Positions 50,823-60,486 of a stretch of 64,000 nucleotides of DNA are shown here, piece after piece. This DNA comes from Aedoeadaptatus coli (GTDB lineage: Bacteria; Bacillota; Clostridia; Tissierellales; Peptoniphilaceae). Position 1 is the stretch's first letter. The number at the start of each line of letters is the position of its first letter. Made by a program: the position numbers and the translations under genes. The notes beneath the pieces are model-generated. The model was not told the origin of the DNA. It searched no databases and worked only from the letters and a program-made list of their open reading frames with translations. Where the stretch lies: positions 62,001 to 126,000 of the forward strand of contig NZ_OPYI01000003.1 in assembly GCF_900343085.1 (NCBI RefSeq), read 5' to 3'.

Positions 50823-51653
50823 ATGAATATCTATATTTCCTTCGACATGGAGGGCATCGGCGGCATCGACCGCTTCAGCGACGAATACAAGGCCGCTTCC
50901 GCCTATTCACGGGCCATTCACGCCCATTTGCAGGCGGTGATCGACGGCATTCAGAGGAGCCCGAAAAACGACGAAATCGAAACCATTACCGTCGCCGACA
51001 GCCACGGCGACGGCAAAAATTTGGATTACCTCGCCCTCTCGGAGATGGACGAGCGCATCGAGCTCATCTCCGGCTACCCGAGGGGCGAATACATGATGAG
51101 CGGCTTGGATCGCCACGACGTGATCTTTTTTCTCGGCTACCACGCCTCCAGCGGCCAGCACCGGGCCAATATGGACCACAGCTACTCCACGTCCTTTCAC
51201 CGGGTAAGCATTAACGGCATTAAATGCTCCGAGGCCATGATCAATCAAATCTACGCCAAGGAAAAACACATTCCCGTGGGCCTGATTATCGGCGACAGCG
51301 GTCTTTACAACCAATTGATTCTGGAAGGCTACATGCCCTATGTGGAATACGTGGTGACGAAAGACAGCCTGGCACACAGTGCCGTCGTCCACCGCAATTT
51401 TCAAAAGGTGCGGGCGGAGATTATGGAAAAGGTGGCCCTGGTTTTAGACAAGGACTTTTCCTCTCTGCCTCTCGGCGATTTAACCGCCCCCTACAATGTG
51501 ACCATCGAAACCAACACCACCCTTCACGCGGACATGGCGGAAATGCTCCCCGGCACGACGCGCCTGGACGGCTACCGCATCGGCATGAGTTTCGATTCGG
51601 GAAGAGATTTAATCAACGGCCTCATGAGCTTGGAAGTGCTGTGCCGCAAATAA
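50823..51653 (+). CDS. dppA: M55-family D-aminopeptidase (DppA-like)
   Basis: A 276-residue protein with ISFDMEGIGGI, ADSHGDGKN, GYHASSG and KCSEAMIN, the zinc ligands and conserved turns of DppA peptidases, which cleave D-amino-acid dipeptides from wall turnover. It precedes a HAD gene by 14 nt. Confidence 0.93.
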   Translation: MNIYISFDMEGIGGIDRFSDEYKAASAYSRAIHAHLQAVIDGIQRSPKNDEIETITVADSHGDGKNLDYLALSEMDERIELISGYPRGEYMMSGLDRHDVIFFLGYHASSGQHRANMDHSYSTSFHRVSINGIKCSEAMINQIYAKEKHIPVGLIIGDSGLYNQLILEGYMPYVEYVVTKDSLAHSAVVHRNFQKVRAEIMEKVALVLDKDFSSLPLGDLTAPYNVTIETNTTLHADMAEMLPGTTRLDGYRIGMSFDSGRDLINGLMSLEVLCRK

Positions 51654-51667
51654 CAGAAAGGAATCCT

Positions 51668-52312
51668 ATGATAGCTACCGCATTCGACTTCGACGGAACC
51701 TTAATCGACTCCATGGGCATGTGGCGCAATTTGGGCCGCAATTTCGTGGAGTCCAAGGGCAAGGAATACACCGACGCCATTCACGATCAAATCACCACCA
51801 TGAGTTTAAAACAGTCCAGCGCCTTTTTTAAGCGAGAGCTGGAGCTCAGCGAATCGCCGGAAGAAATCTTCAACGAAATGGGCGCCATTTTGCTGGACGG
51901 CTACAGCAACAACCTTCCCTTAAAAGAAGGGGCCATGGAGGCCGTCGAAAGGGCCCGGCGCCTGGGGCCGGTGGTTCTCGCCACGGCAACGAACCAAGAG
52001 CTTTTAATGCCCGCTTTGCACCGCTTTCAATTGGACGATGCCTTCGACTTCATTCAAACCTGCGACGGCGTGGGCATCGAAAAAAGCGACGCGGCTTTTT
52101 ACTACACCCTGGCCGAGCGCCTGAGTGCATCGCCCGATGAAATCATCCTCGTGGACGACGCCCACTACGCACTGGCCGCCGCCAAGGAAGCGGGGCTTTA
52201 CGTGGTGGCCGTAAAAGACACGTACAATCTACCCTATCGCGAAGCCATCGTAAAAGAAAGCGATGTGCTCTTGGACAGCTTGTGGGATTTTGATCCGGAG
52301 AGGTATTTTTGA
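51668..52312 (+). CDS. HAD-superfamily phosphatase (phosphoglycolate phosphatase-like)
   Basis: A 214-residue protein with DFDGTLID (nucleophile Asp), ATATNQE (motif II), KSDAAFYYTLAE (motif III Lys) and VDDAHYALAAAKEAG (motif IV). Cap domain in residues 15-85. Substrate uncertain. The ATG at 51668 has AAAGG upstream. It overlaps vanZ by 4 bp. Confidence 0.9.
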   Translation: MIATAFDFDGTLIDSMGMWRNLGRNFVESKGKEYTDAIHDQITTMSLKQSSAFFKRELELSESPEEIFNEMGAILLDGYSNNLPLKEGAMEAVERARRLGPVVLATATNQELLMPALHRFQLDDAFDFIQTCDGVGIEKSDAAFYYTLAERLSASPDEIILVDDAHYALAAAKEAGLYVVAVKDTYNLPYREAIVKESDVLLDSLWDFDPERYF

Positions 52313-52872
52313 TCTACTATGTACTGAAGAAGACGCCCATCGTCGTCTTCTTTTCCTTTTTTGCTTTTTCATTCCTGCGCACGCAATTTTTTTCCAAACA
52401 AAAAAAGAAGAGCAATCGCAAACGGGAGCGGCTCCTGTTGGCCTTCTCCACCTACTGCCTGTGGCTCTTGTTTTTTCTTCTCATCGACAACGAGCGGCTG
52501 GAAATGGGCGGCGTGCTCTTGGGCATCGACACGGACCTGGCCGATTGGAAGCTGAATTTAGTTCCCTTCGCCACCATCAAGGCCTTTTGGCGCTACGGAT
52601 CCTTTACGGGGATGTTTTTGAATATTTTCGGAAACATCCTCATTGCCGTGCCCCTCGGGTTTCTCAGCCCCGTGCTCTTTCGCCGATTGAAAGACCTTCG
52701 CCCTTTGTTTCTCCTCTACGGCGGCGTCTTTCTTCTCGTGGAAACCCTGCAGTTTTTCACGGGCCGAAGCGCCGACATCGACGATTGGCTCTTAAATATG
52801 CTGGGGATCACTTTGGGTTATGTGCTGTCGAAGAGGCAGCGCCGCTTTCCCGAAAAGATCTACCGCCGCTAG
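52309..52872 (+). CDS. VanZ-like membrane protein
   Basis: A 187-residue protein with about five membrane segments and the VanZ pattern NLVPF, FLNIFGNILIAVPLGF, LVETLQFFTGR and DIDDWLLNMLG. VanZ confers low-level teicoplanin resistance in enterococci, but most homologues are general wall-associated proteins. The start is TTG inside the HAD stop region. A terminator follows immediately. Confidence 0.88.
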   Translation: MIYYVLKKTPIVVFFSFFAFSFLRTQFFSKQKKKSNRKRERLLLAFSTYCLWLLFFLLIDNERLEMGGVLLGIDTDLADWKLNLVPFATIKAFWRYGSFTGMFLNIFGNILIAVPLGFLSPVLFRRLKDLRPLFLLYGGVFLLVETLQFFTGRSADIDDWLLNMLGITLGYVLSKRQRRFPEKIYRR

Positions 52873-52892
52873 CACCTGAGGGTGCTTTTTTT
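52871..52892 (+). terminator. Terminator after vanZ
   Basis: AGCACC-TGAG-GGTGCT hairpin followed by seven T residues. Confidence 0.92.
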
Positions 52893-52900
52893 CTTGCTTC

Positions 52901-52929
52901 TTGTTTCTTTTATGTCCTTTTTTTATAAT
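52901..52929 (+). promoter_or_regulatory. Promoter of the TPR membrane protein gene
   Basis: TTGTTT, a 17-nt spacer and perfect TATAAT, 19 nt before the start codon. Confidence 0.8.
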
Positions 52930-52947
52930 AGGGGCGAGGAGGTTTCT

Positions 52948-54171
52948 ATGCGAACCCTATTGACAAAAGTACGGGTAAATCCCGCCAACCGGGTGCAGGT
53001 GGTGGATGCCTACCTGGCTCAGGCGGATACGGATTTCGCCCTGGTCATCGACGTGATCAACGACACCGACAAAACCGTCACCTTTTTAAAAGTGGACGTG
53101 CTTTTTATTAACGCCTTCGGCAAATTTATTTTCGACGAAACCGTCTTTCACCACGGCTACGAGAATCTCGACTTAAAGCCCAAGTCCCTTTCCTACCTTC
53201 CCTACTGGATTTTGGACGAACGCCACCACACGGCACGGGGCGTGCGCATTCGCATTTCGGAAGTGCATTTTCAAGACGGCACGAGAAATTACTACGATCG
53301 CACCAAGGAAGTGTCCCTTACCGTGCCCACGGTGCCCAAGGAAAAGAAGGACGAGCTGAAAAAGCTCTTCGGGCCGGACTTTTACACCTACGGCGAAAAG
53401 AGCGGCAATGTGTGGCGCTGCATCTGCGGCTTTACCAATTCCGATGAAGAGGCGATCTGCCATCACTGCAGCCGATCCAAGGACTTCGTGCTCTCGGCGG
53501 TCACCGAGCGGCAGGTAAACAAAAAGCTCTTTCAGCTTTACGTGAACAAGGACCGAGATTTCGCCGATCGGGCCACGACCTACGAGGAGACCATCCCCAT
53601 TCGTCCCCTGGACGAAATCGATCTGGAGCGTGGCATAGGGAGCGAACCGGCGCCCTCGAAGAAAAAAGGCGCCTTCTTCTTTCTCATCGCCGCAGTCGCC
53701 GCCATCGCCCTCACCCTCTTCGCCTTTCGCATTTACGACGGGGTGAGCACGCGGCGCAATTACGACAAGGCACAAAACTTTATCGCCATGGGGGATTACG
53801 CCGCCGCCGAGGCCATTTACGACGACCTGCCGCCCACGGTGGACAATGTGGACATGGCCTTAAAGATTCAGGAGTTGGAGACCTTAAAGGCCTCCGACGC
53901 CTCCTACAAAAAAGCCCTGGAGCTTTCCCGCGCAGGAGACAGCCTGGCCGCCTACGCCGCCTACAAAGAGGTGGTGGAAGAAGACCGCAACAATTACGCC
54001 AATGCCAAGGCCATGATGGAGAGCATTCAGTCCGAGGCCATCGCCCGGGCCAATCGCTACGCGGAAGAAGGCAACAAAAAAGACGCCGAAAAACTTTTCG
54101 ACGCCTTCCTGGCCCTGGACCCGAAAAACGAGCGGCTCTCGGAAGCGAAAGACGCTGTCCTTACCAGGTAG
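52948..54171 (+). CDS. Membrane protein with zinc ribbon and TPR-like repeats
   Basis: From ATG 52948 (GAGGAGG upstream) the protein is 407 residues; a longer frame from 52882 begins in the promoter and is rejected. The N-terminal 115 residues look beta-rich (FALVIDVINDTDKTVTFLKV). A zinc ribbon follows (CICGFTN and CHHC, about residues 148-170), then one transmembrane helix (FFFLIAAVAAIALTLFAF) and three TPR-like helical pairs. The family is not recognised. A membrane scaffold is likely. Confidence 0.65.
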   Translation: MRTLLTKVRVNPANRVQVVDAYLAQADTDFALVIDVINDTDKTVTFLKVDVLFINAFGKFIFDETVFHHGYENLDLKPKSLSYLPYWILDERHHTARGVRIRISEVHFQDGTRNYYDRTKEVSLTVPTVPKEKKDELKKLFGPDFYTYGEKSGNVWRCICGFTNSDEEAICHHCSRSKDFVLSAVTERQVNKKLFQLYVNKDRDFADRATTYEETIPIRPLDEIDLERGIGSEPAPSKKKGAFFFLIAAVAAIALTLFAFRIYDGVSTRRNYDKAQNFIAMGDYAAAEAIYDDLPPTVDNVDMALKIQELETLKASDASYKKALELSRAGDSLAAYAAYKEVVEEDRNNYANAKAMMESIQSEAIARANRYAEEGNKKDAEKLFDAFLALDPKNERLSEAKDAVLTR

Positions 54172-54352
54172 ATTCTTCGGGAATCAACAGAGCGCAAATA
54201 ATGTAGACCAATAGGCCGCTTCCCCCGCCGAGGGCGAAGAGAACCCACAATACCCGAACGATGTTGGAGTCGATGTCGAAGTATTCGCCTAAGCCGCCGC
54301 ATACGCCGGCGAAGACGCGATCGGTGGTGCTTCGTCTCAATTCTTTTTTCAT
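54161..54352 (-). CDS. PspC-domain protein
   Basis: A 63-residue protein with ELRRSTTDRVFAGVCGGLGE and a single membrane segment (VLFALGGGSGLLVYIICAL), a complete PspC domain of minimal size. It converges on the TPR protein gene with an 11-bp overlap. Many PspC proteins act in envelope-stress control. Confidence 0.9.
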   Translation of the reverse strand: MKKELRRSTTDRVFAGVCGGLGEYFDIDSNIVRVLWVLFALGGGSGLLVYIICALLIPEESTW

Positions 54353-54406
54353 AAAACCCTCCTGTCTCAGTTACTACATGTATTATACCCGAAAAGGCGG
54401 TGCCCT

Positions 54407-55267
54407 ATGAATATAAACCAATACAAAGTCCCTGAAAAGGCAAAGATTCATCTAAAAGATTATGCCACGACCTACGACGGTCCTCTCGAGAAAAAAGAAG
54501 TAAAGAGCAAACTTCTTCCCGAAAATCTAAACGCCATGGCCGAGCTGCAAGACGCCCTTTACGCGGAAAACACCCGCGGCATCGTCGTGGTTCTCCAGGC
54601 CATGGACGCCGCGGGAAAAGACGGCCTCATTAAACACGTCTTTACGGCCTTAAATCCCCAAGGCGTGACGGTAACGCCTTTCAAAGTTCCCAATGCCGAG
54701 GAGCTGGATCACGACTACCTGTGGCGCATCGCGAGGGCCCTGCCTCGCCGCGGCGAAATCGCCATTTTCAACCGCAGCCACTACGAAGACGTGCTGGTCA
54801 CCCGGGTCCACGATTTATTAAAAGAATCTCCCCTGCCGGAAGAATTGGTGGACGACAACATTTGGAACCGCCGCTTCAAAGAGATTCGCGCCTTCGAATC
54901 CTACTTAAACGACAACGGCTTTACCGTGGTGAAAATCTTCCTCCACCTGTCCAAGGACGAGCAGAAAGAGCGGCTTATGGAGCGGATCACCCGCCCGGAA
55001 AAGCACTGGAAGTTTTCCTCCTCCGATGTGAACGAGCGGGCCTATTGGGAGGATTACCAAAAGGCCTACGAGGATTTAATCGCCCACACCTCCACGGAAA
55101 ATTCCCCCTGGTACATTATTCCCGCCGACCGCAAGTGGTACGCCCGCTACGCGGTGTCGGAAATTATGCTGAAGCTTATGAAGGACATGAATCCGACTTA
55201 CCCGGAATTGGCCGAAAAGGAAAAAGAAAATTTAGCCAAGTGGAAAAAGATTTTAGAAGAAGAGTAA
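54407..55267 (+). CDS. ppk2: Polyphosphate kinase 2 family protein
   Basis: A 286-residue protein with VVLQAMDAAGKDGLIKH (Walker A), NRSHYEDVLVTRV and ERITRPEKHWKFSSSDV, features of PPK2 phosphotransferases that use polyphosphate to phosphorylate nucleotides. Length fits the one-domain class. It is followed by a two-way terminator against panC. Confidence 0.92.
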   Translation: MNINQYKVPEKAKIHLKDYATTYDGPLEKKEVKSKLLPENLNAMAELQDALYAENTRGIVVVLQAMDAAGKDGLIKHVFTALNPQGVTVTPFKVPNAEELDHDYLWRIARALPRRGEIAIFNRSHYEDVLVTRVHDLLKESPLPEELVDDNIWNRRFKEIRAFESYLNDNGFTVVKIFLHLSKDEQKERLMERITRPEKHWKFSSSDVNERAYWEDYQKAYEDLIAHTSTENSPWYIIPADRKWYARYAVSEIMLKLMKDMNPTYPELAEKEKENLAKWKKILEEE

Positions 55268-55295
55268 AAAAAGGCGGCCCGCGGGCCGTCTTTTT
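55266..55295. terminator. Bidirectional terminator between ppk2 and panC
   Basis: AAGGCGGCCC and GGGCCGTCTT arms (55271-55280 and 55283-55292) with A-run and T-run at each side serve both converging genes. Confidence 0.85.
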
Positions 55296-55301
55296 CTATG
55301 C

Positions 55302-56159
55302 TTATTTCGCTAAGTCTTCTTTAAAAAAGCTGTTGTCGATCAGGCGGGTACTTCCGATGTAGACAGCCATGGCAATAAAACTGTCTTCCACCAGGGTCGC
55401 ATCCCTCTCGAAATGGGGGAAGCGAAGAATTTCCACGTAGTCGATTTTCGCCAGGGGTTCGGCCTGGATTTCTTTCGTCACCGCATCCAAGAGGGCGGCC
55501 ACATTCGTTTCGCCTTCGCGCACCATGGCCTTGGCCTTTTTAATGGAGCGGGAGAGCACCACGGCGGCCTTTCGCTCCTCAGCATTCAAGTAGCGGTTTC
55601 TGGAGCTTTTCGCCAGGCCGTCTTCTTCTCGCACGATGGGGCAGGGCACGATGGTGAGATCCATATTTAAATCCCGCACCATGGCTTCGACAATGGCCAC
55701 CTGTTGCACGTCTTTTTGGCCGAAATAGGCCTTATCCGGCGCCACCAGATTAAAGAGCTTCGTGAGCACCGTGGCCACGCCGGTAAAGTGAATGGGGCGG
55801 GTAATGCCGCAGAGAATGTGGGTCATGGCATCGGGGGGCGTGACGCGGAAGCCGAAGTTTTCCGGATACATTTCCTCCGGCTCCGGATGAAAGACGATGT
55901 CCGCCCCTAAGCTTTCGCAAAAAGCGCCGTCTTTGTCGATGTCCCGGGGGTATTCTTCGTAATCTTCCCCCGGTGCAAATTGCAGGGGATTGACAAACAC
56001 CGACACCACCACCGTGTCGTTTTCTTCGCGGCATTTTTTAATCAAGGAGCCGTGGCCTTCGTGTAGGGCGCCCATGGTGGGCACGAGGCCCACACTGCCC
56101 TTGGCTTTTGCCGCTTTACAGGCGGCTTTTAATTCATCTACGCGGGTAATAATCTTCAT
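55302..56159 (-). CDS. panC: Pantothenate synthetase
   Basis: A 285-residue enzyme with VPTMGALHEGHGSLI, FVNPLQFAPGEDYEEYPRD, FGQKDVQQVAIV and MVRDLNMDLTIV, the nucleotidylyltransferase-type active site of PanC. It joins pantoate and beta-alanine using ATP. Last gene of the panG-panB-panC operon. Confidence 0.96.
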   Translation of the reverse strand: MKIITRVDELKAACKAAKAKGSVGLVPTMGALHEGHGSLIKKCREENDTVVVSVFVNPLQFAPGEDYEEYPRDIDKDGAFCESLGADIVFHPEPEEMYPENFGFRVTPPDAMTHILCGITRPIHFTGVATVLTKLFNLVAPDKAYFGQKDVQQVAIVEAMVRDLNMDLTIVPCPIVREEDGLAKSSRNRYLNAEERKAAVVLSRSIKKAKAMVREGETNVAALLDAVTKEIQAEPLAKIDYVEILRFPHFERDATLVEDSFIAMAVYIGSTRLIDNSFFKEDLAK

Positions 56160-56163
56160 TCTG

Positions 56164-56991
56164 TTACTTGTCCTCCAGTAATCGTTCGTCCATGGTGAAT
56201 TCGTGTTCCTTTGTGGGGAAGCTGCCGTCTTTCACCGCGTCGTTGTAATCCTTAAATCCTTGAACCATGGCTTCGCCTATGTGGGCGAATTGATGCACGA
56301 ATTTCGGCACGAAATCGTCGAACATGCCCAGCATGTCTTGATAGACCAAGACTTGGCCGTCGCAGTCCACGCCGGCACCGATGCCGATGGTGGGAATGGA
56401 AAGCATCTCCGTGAGCTTCTTCGCGAGGGCCGCCGGCACACATTCCAAGACCACGGCAAAGGCCCCGGCCTCTTCAACGGCCTTGGCATCGGCAAAGAGC
56501 TTGGCCACCGTGGCTTCGTCTTTTCCTTGGACGCGGAAGCCGCCGAAGGCGTTTACCGATTGGGGCGTGAGGCCGATGTGGGCGCAGACGGGAATCTTCG
56601 CATCAACGATGGCCTTAATAACGTCTTTTACTTCCGTGCCCCCCTCGAGCTTCACGGCGTGGGCGTGGCCTTCGGAGATCAGGCGGCCGGCGTTCATGAC
56701 GCTGTCGCGGATGCCCGTGGAGTAGGTTAAAAAGGGCATGTCGCAAATAATCAGGGGATGTTTTGCCCCTCGTGCCACGGCGGCGGAGTGGTGAATCATG
56801 TCCTCTAAGGTGACGGACAAGGTGTCTTCGTAGCCCAGCATGGTCATGCCCAGGCTGTCGCCGATTAAGATGGAGTCGATCCCCGATTTGTCTACGAGCT
56901 TCGCCGTGGAGTAATCGTAGCAGGTAATCATGGTGAGCTTTTCGCCCGTCTCCTTGGCCTCTTTAAATGTACGTACCGTTGCTTTTTTCAT
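56164..56991 (-). CDS. panB: Ketopantoate hydroxymethyltransferase
   Basis: A 275-residue TIM barrel with [40 protein letters not shown] and [17 protein letters not shown], typical of PanB. It makes ketopantoate from ketoisovalerate. It overlaps panG by 4 bp. Confidence 0.96.
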   Translation of the reverse strand: MKKATVRTFKEAKETGEKLTMITCYDYSTAKLVDKSGIDSILIGDSLGMTMLGYEDTLSVTLEDMIHHSAAVARGAKHPLIICDMPFLTYSTGIRDSVMNAGRLISEGHAHAVKLEGGTEVKDVIKAIVDAKIPVCAHIGLTPQSVNAFGGFRVQGKDEATVAKLFADAKAVEEAGAFAVVLECVPAALAKKLTEMLSIPTIGIGAGVDCDGQVLVYQDMLGMFDDFVPKFVHQFAHIGEAMVQGFKDYNDAVKDGSFPTKEHEFTMDERLLEDK

Positions 56992-57857
56992 GCTTCTTCT
57001 CCTTTCAACAATCGACGCAAGTCGTCGTAAGGTCGCTCCTCGTGTTTTTCCTCGCCGATGTCGGCCAAAATCAAGCTTGCCGCCCGGTAGAGGGCCTCTT
57101 CCTTCTCATCGCCCTTTCGCGCCAAGGCGTCCAGGTGGCGGCGAACGGTGGTCATGTCGCAGCGTTCCACCGGGCCCGTAAGGGCGGCGGCGGGGCCCAC
57201 GTCGAAAATCTTCGCCAAATTTCCGGTGGCCAGGGGCTTTAGGGCCTCTTTCGCCTCGGCTTCTGTAAAGCCCACGTCCTCCATGAGGTCGAAGGCCATG
57301 GCGCTTACGGCCACGACTAAATTGCTCATAACCGCCGCGGCCAAATGGTAGGTGGCCTTGTCGGCACTCGTCATGACTTTGTAGGCGATATTATGGGCAT
57401 CGAGACAGTCTTTAAACACCGCCACGGCCTTCTCGTCGCCTTCTAAAGTAAAAAACGCACTACCGACGGATGCGTGTCCCGATTCCTTGTCGGCAAAGGC
57501 CAATAAGGGATGCATGGATGCGGCATAAACGTCGTTGGTAGTACGATCGAAGAAAAGGGAAGAAGACAAACTGCCCGCCGTGTGGCAGAGAATCTTTCCC
57601 GAAATATTTAATTGTAAAAGGTCTCGCCACACGCCTTCGATGGCATCGTCGGGGGTGGCGATTAAGATCACATCGCTGGCTTCGACCAATTCATTTAGGG
57701 TCTTAAAGCACGCGCTGTTCGTCCTCTCTGCGCCGTAGGCCGCGCTTGAAAGGCCGCGGCTAAAGTAGCCGCTGATTCTCAGGGGCCCCGATGTAAACAG
57801 GGCGATGCCTAAGCTGACGCCGACTTTTCCGGCGCCGATAATGCCTACTCGCTTCAT
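56988..57857 (-). CDS. panG: Ketopantoate reductase, PanG type (DUF2520 family)
   Basis: The Rossmann loop is [16 protein letters not shown] and the C-terminal helical domain is DUF2520 ([21 protein letters not shown]). PanG proteins replace PanE in several bacteria. The gene lies immediately upstream of panB and panC, which makes this function likely and supplies the missing reductase step. The ATG at 57857 (GAGGTG upstream) is used instead of the 10-codon longer frame. PanD is not in the window. Confidence 0.82.
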   Translation of the reverse strand: MKRVGIIGAGKVGVSLGIALFTSGPLRISGYFSRGLSSAAYGAERTNSACFKTLNELVEASDVILIATPDDAIEGVWRDLLQLNISGKILCHTAGSLSSSLFFDRTTNDVYAASMHPLLAFADKESGHASVGSAFFTLEGDEKAVAVFKDCLDAHNIAYKVMTSADKATYHLAAAVMSNLVVAVSAMAFDLMEDVGFTEAEAKEALKPLATGNLAKIFDVGPAAALTGPVERCDMTTVRRHLDALARKGDEKEEALYRAASLILADIGEEKHEERPYDDLRRLLKGEEA

Positions 57858-57914
57858 GTTATCACCTCGTTTGAGTGCAATACACATTGTGTCGGTCGTT
57901 CATGTAGAAATAAA

Positions 57915-57943
57915 TGTATAGTTTCCTTCGAATACTACCACAA
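57915..57943 (-). promoter_or_regulatory. Promoter of the panG-panB-panC operon
   Basis: TTGTGG (57943-57938), a 17-nt spacer and TATACA (57920-57915), 57 nt before the panG ATG. Confidence 0.65.
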
Positions 57944-58022
57944 CCATTGTACGTTTCCTTTCACGGATTGACAAGGTTATTTCAAAAAAACGGCGGGATT
58001 TTTCGCCCCTTTTCGCCGCAAC

Positions 58023-58050
58023 AAAAAACGAGAGGCTCTCCCCTCCCGTT
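58023..58050 (-). terminator. Terminator after yacP
   Basis: AACGGGAGG and CCTCTCGTT arms (one mismatch) followed by T residues on the minus strand, touching the yacP stop codon. Confidence 0.7.
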
Positions 58051-58589
58051 TACTTGTCCAATTGCCGCTTCAAATCTTCCAGCTTTTTCTTGTTCTCCTC
58101 GTCCATGGCGAGATAAGTGCCTTTTTTCGTGCGAATGCGATTGGCCTCTTTTCGCGTCAAGCTTTTCGAGCGCTTCACCAAGAGCTCCAGCTCTCTGGCG
58201 CTGATGCGCTTGCCCCCGCGGGCGAGAATAATCTGCTGCTCCACGTAGTCGCTGGTGGCCACGGTCACGTCCCGCACCCGACCCATGGAGGCGATTTCGC
58301 TTTCGATGTAGCGGTCGGCGGTGACGGTTTCTTTCGTAAAGACGATGTCCATGTGGGGCTTTCTCTGAATGCTGCCCCCGTTTCCCTTCACCCGGTAGGC
58401 GTCGAAGACGAGGATGATAAACAGATGCTCCGTGGCGGCGTACTCTTCCAAGAGATCCACCAAAAGTTCCCTGGCCTCTTCCAGATGCTCGTCGATGAGG
58501 CCGTCGAAGTCGGACCAGTAGTTGATGATGTTGTAGCCGTCGACGAAGAGGTAGCGACCGTCTCTTTTATAGCGCCGATGCCTTGCCAT
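58050..58589 (-). CDS. yacP: NYN-domain endoribonuclease YacP (Rae1-like)
   Basis: A 179-residue protein with YLFVDGYNIINYW, an acidic DA in ILVFDAYRVKG and VTVATSDYVEQQIILARGG, which form the PIN-like acidic centre of YacP/Rae1. In B. subtilis Rae1 cuts mRNA on ribosomes. It overlaps rlmB by 23 bp. Confidence 0.9.
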   Translation of the reverse strand: MARHRRYKRDGRYLFVDGYNIINYWSDFDGLIDEHLEEARELLVDLLEEYAATEHLFIILVFDAYRVKGNGGSIQRKPHMDIVFTKETVTADRYIESEIASMGRVRDVTVATSDYVEQQIILARGGKRISARELELLVKRSKSLTRKEANRIRTKKGTYLAMDEENKKKLEDLKRQLDK

Positions 58590-59310
58590 GTCGCTGTCTC
58601 TTGATGTCGTAGAGGAAAATGGAGGCGGCCACGGAGGCGTTTAAGGAATCGAAGCCCCCGTCCATGGGAATGGAGAGCAGGCTGTCCACGTGTTCCTTCG
58701 TCTTTTCCGCCAGGCCCTTGCCCTCGTTGCCGATGACCACGGCGATGGGGCCGGTGAGATCCGCATCGTAAAGGGCACCCTTTCCTCCGTCGGCGCCGTA
58801 GACCCAAATATTTTTCGCCTTTAAATCGTCGATGGTGCGGTTGATGTTCGTGACCTTGGCCACGATCATGTGATCCACCGCCCCGGCGGAGGTCTTATAC
58901 ACCGTGGCGTTCACGGCGGCGGCCCGGTGTTTCGGAATCACGACGCCGTGGGCACCCATGGCGTAGGCGGAGCGAATAATGGCGCCGAGGTTGTGGGGAT
59001 CTTCGATGCCGTCTAAGAGCACGATAAGGGGATCCTCGCTTTTTTCTTCGGCCAGGGCCAACATGTCTTCCACGCTGCCGTAGGTGAAGTCGGAAATAAA
59101 GGCCACGACGCCTTGGTGGTTTTGATTACCGCACATTTCGTCCAGGCGGGATTTTTCGCGCTCCTGAACGTAGATGCCCAGTTCTTTGGCGCGGCCGCGA
59201 ATTTTTTTCATGGAGCCGTCTTTCGCGCCCTTTTGAATGTAGACCTTATCGGGCATTTTGTCTAAGGCTTCAAGGACCGGGTTTCGGCCGTAAATCATGG
59301 TCGTTTCCAT
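58567..59310 (-). CDS. rlmB: SpoU/TrmH-family 23S rRNA 2'-O-methyltransferase RlmB
   Basis: A 247-residue SPOUT enzyme with [10 protein letters not shown] at the substrate-binding head and [29 protein letters not shown] and [19 protein letters not shown], the three SPOUT motifs that form the SAM knot. It methylates G2251-type 23S rRNA. Conserved cluster yacP-rlmB-thyX-mrnC-cysS, as in Bacillus. Confidence 0.94.
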   Translation of the reverse strand: METTMIYGRNPVLEALDKMPDKVYIQKGAKDGSMKKIRGRAKELGIYVQEREKSRLDEMCGNQNHQGVVAFISDFTYGSVEDMLALAEEKSEDPLIVLLDGIEDPHNLGAIIRSAYAMGAHGVVIPKHRAAAVNATVYKTSAGAVDHMIVAKVTNINRTIDDLKAKNIWVYGADGGKGALYDADLTGPIAVVIGNEGKGLAEKTKEHVDSLLSIPMDGGFDSLNASVAASIFLYDIKRQRHGKASAL

Positions 59311-60068
59311 ACTTCCTCCTTGTAAAAGGCGCGGACTTCGTTGATTTTTCCGCAGGTCATGGCCCCTTCCGGGCAGGGACCGGTGACGCAGGCGGGACCC
59401 GCCTGTTTAAATACCTCAGGCGCCACGGCCAAGACTTCTTTCAACATGGCGAGGGCCATGTCGCGAATTTCCCACTGGGCCCGCTCACAGAGGCGCATGG
59501 TGAAAAAGTGCATCAGGCTCCTCGCGTTCATGGTCACGACGATTTTCGTCTCGCAGGCATTGGGCAGCACGTAGCGGGCATCTTCGATGGCGCGCTTTTC
59601 CGCCGCGGAGGCGGCTTTTTTCTCGTCCATCCCCGATTCTGTGAGCTCTTTCACATAAACGGCCTTCAACTGCTCGGTAAGCTCTTCGTAAGCTTTGTGG
59701 GCCGCCTCCATGCTTTCGATAAAGCGGGCCTTGGCGGCCGTGTCTTTTTCGATGGCCTTGGGGATAATGTACTCAAATTGATCCAAACGCACGTAGCGCT
59801 GGGATTGCTGGGAATAGCTGGCCAGGCGGTGGCGCACCAATTGATGGGTCAAGACCCGGCTCACGCCTTCGATGGCAAAGGTGAAGCTGATGTGCTCCAT
59901 GGGCGAGGCGTGGCCCATGTCGGCGAGCATGGCGACGAAGCGGGCTACCTCCGCCTCGTCCAATTTTTCTTCGATGGCCTCCACCCCCACCGGGGAATAG
60001 CAAAGCTTGGCGGCCTTGGCAATGGTGGCCGCCCCGTCCGGCGTGTATGCAATGAGTTTAACCTTCAT
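59295..60068 (-). CDS. thyX: Flavin-dependent thymidylate synthase ThyX
   Basis: The ThyX signature [13 protein letters not shown] (RHRxxSxxxxSxR) is present, with [12 protein letters not shown]. It uses FAD and methylene-THF to make dTMP. The ATG at 60068 overlaps the mrnC stop and is preferred to the TTG at 60086, giving 257 residues. It overlaps rlmB by 16 bp. Confidence 0.95.
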   Translation of the reverse strand: MKVKLIAYTPDGAATIAKAAKLCYSPVGVEAIEEKLDEAEVARFVAMLADMGHASPMEHISFTFAIEGVSRVLTHQLVRHRLASYSQQSQRYVRLDQFEYIIPKAIEKDTAAKARFIESMEAAHKAYEELTEQLKAVYVKELTESGMDEKKAASAAEKRAIEDARYVLPNACETKIVVTMNARSLMHFFTMRLCERAQWEIRDMALAMLKEVLAVAPEVFKQAGPACVTGPCPEGAMTCGKINEVRAFYKEEVWKRP

Positions 60069-60486
60069 TCTCCCATATCCTCTCAATCTCTTTAAAATAC
60101 TCCAAAAGCCGCGCCGTGTTTCCCGAACTATACAGGTAACCGATCAAACACTCAAAGCCCGTGGCCCTTCGGTAGTCCGCCACGGAGGCGTTTTTCGCCG
60201 TGGTCTTCGAGTGGGCGTTGCGCCCGCGGCGATAGACGGCGGCCTCCTCTTCCGTGAAAAAATCCTTTAAATCCTCGGCCAGAGCCGATTGGGCCGAGGC
60301 CTTGGCCCGCTTCGCCGAGGCCCGGTGGAGGCGGGCCACCTTTTCGTTTCGGTGAAGAATCCGGCTCCGAACAAAGAGCTCGTAAACGCAATCCCCTATG
60401 TAAGCAAGAACGAGGGGATTTTGCCCCCTCGCCTCGTCTTCCGTCCACATGGGCGCGGAAAAATATCCTCTTAAATCCTCTTCCAC
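60058..60486 (-). CDS. mrnC: Mini-ribonuclease III
   Basis: A 142-residue protein with [20 protein letters not shown] (catalytic Glu and Asp in the RNase III motif) and [14 protein letters not shown], features of MrnC, which matures 23S rRNA. It overlaps cysS by 16 bp. Confidence 0.94.
   Translation of the reverse strand: MEEDLRGYFSAPMWTEDEARGQNPLVLAYIGDCVYELFVRSRILHRNEKVARLHRASAKRAKASAQSALAEDLKDFFTEEEAAVYRRGRNAHSKTTAKNASVADYRRATGFECLIGYLYSSGNTARLLEYFKEIERIWENEG

Noticed and set aside
51224-52312. 362-codon plus-strand frame ending in the HAD gene
   Set aside because: The first part is an out-of-frame reading of the M55 peptidase; the true HAD start is ATG 51668 with a ribosome site.
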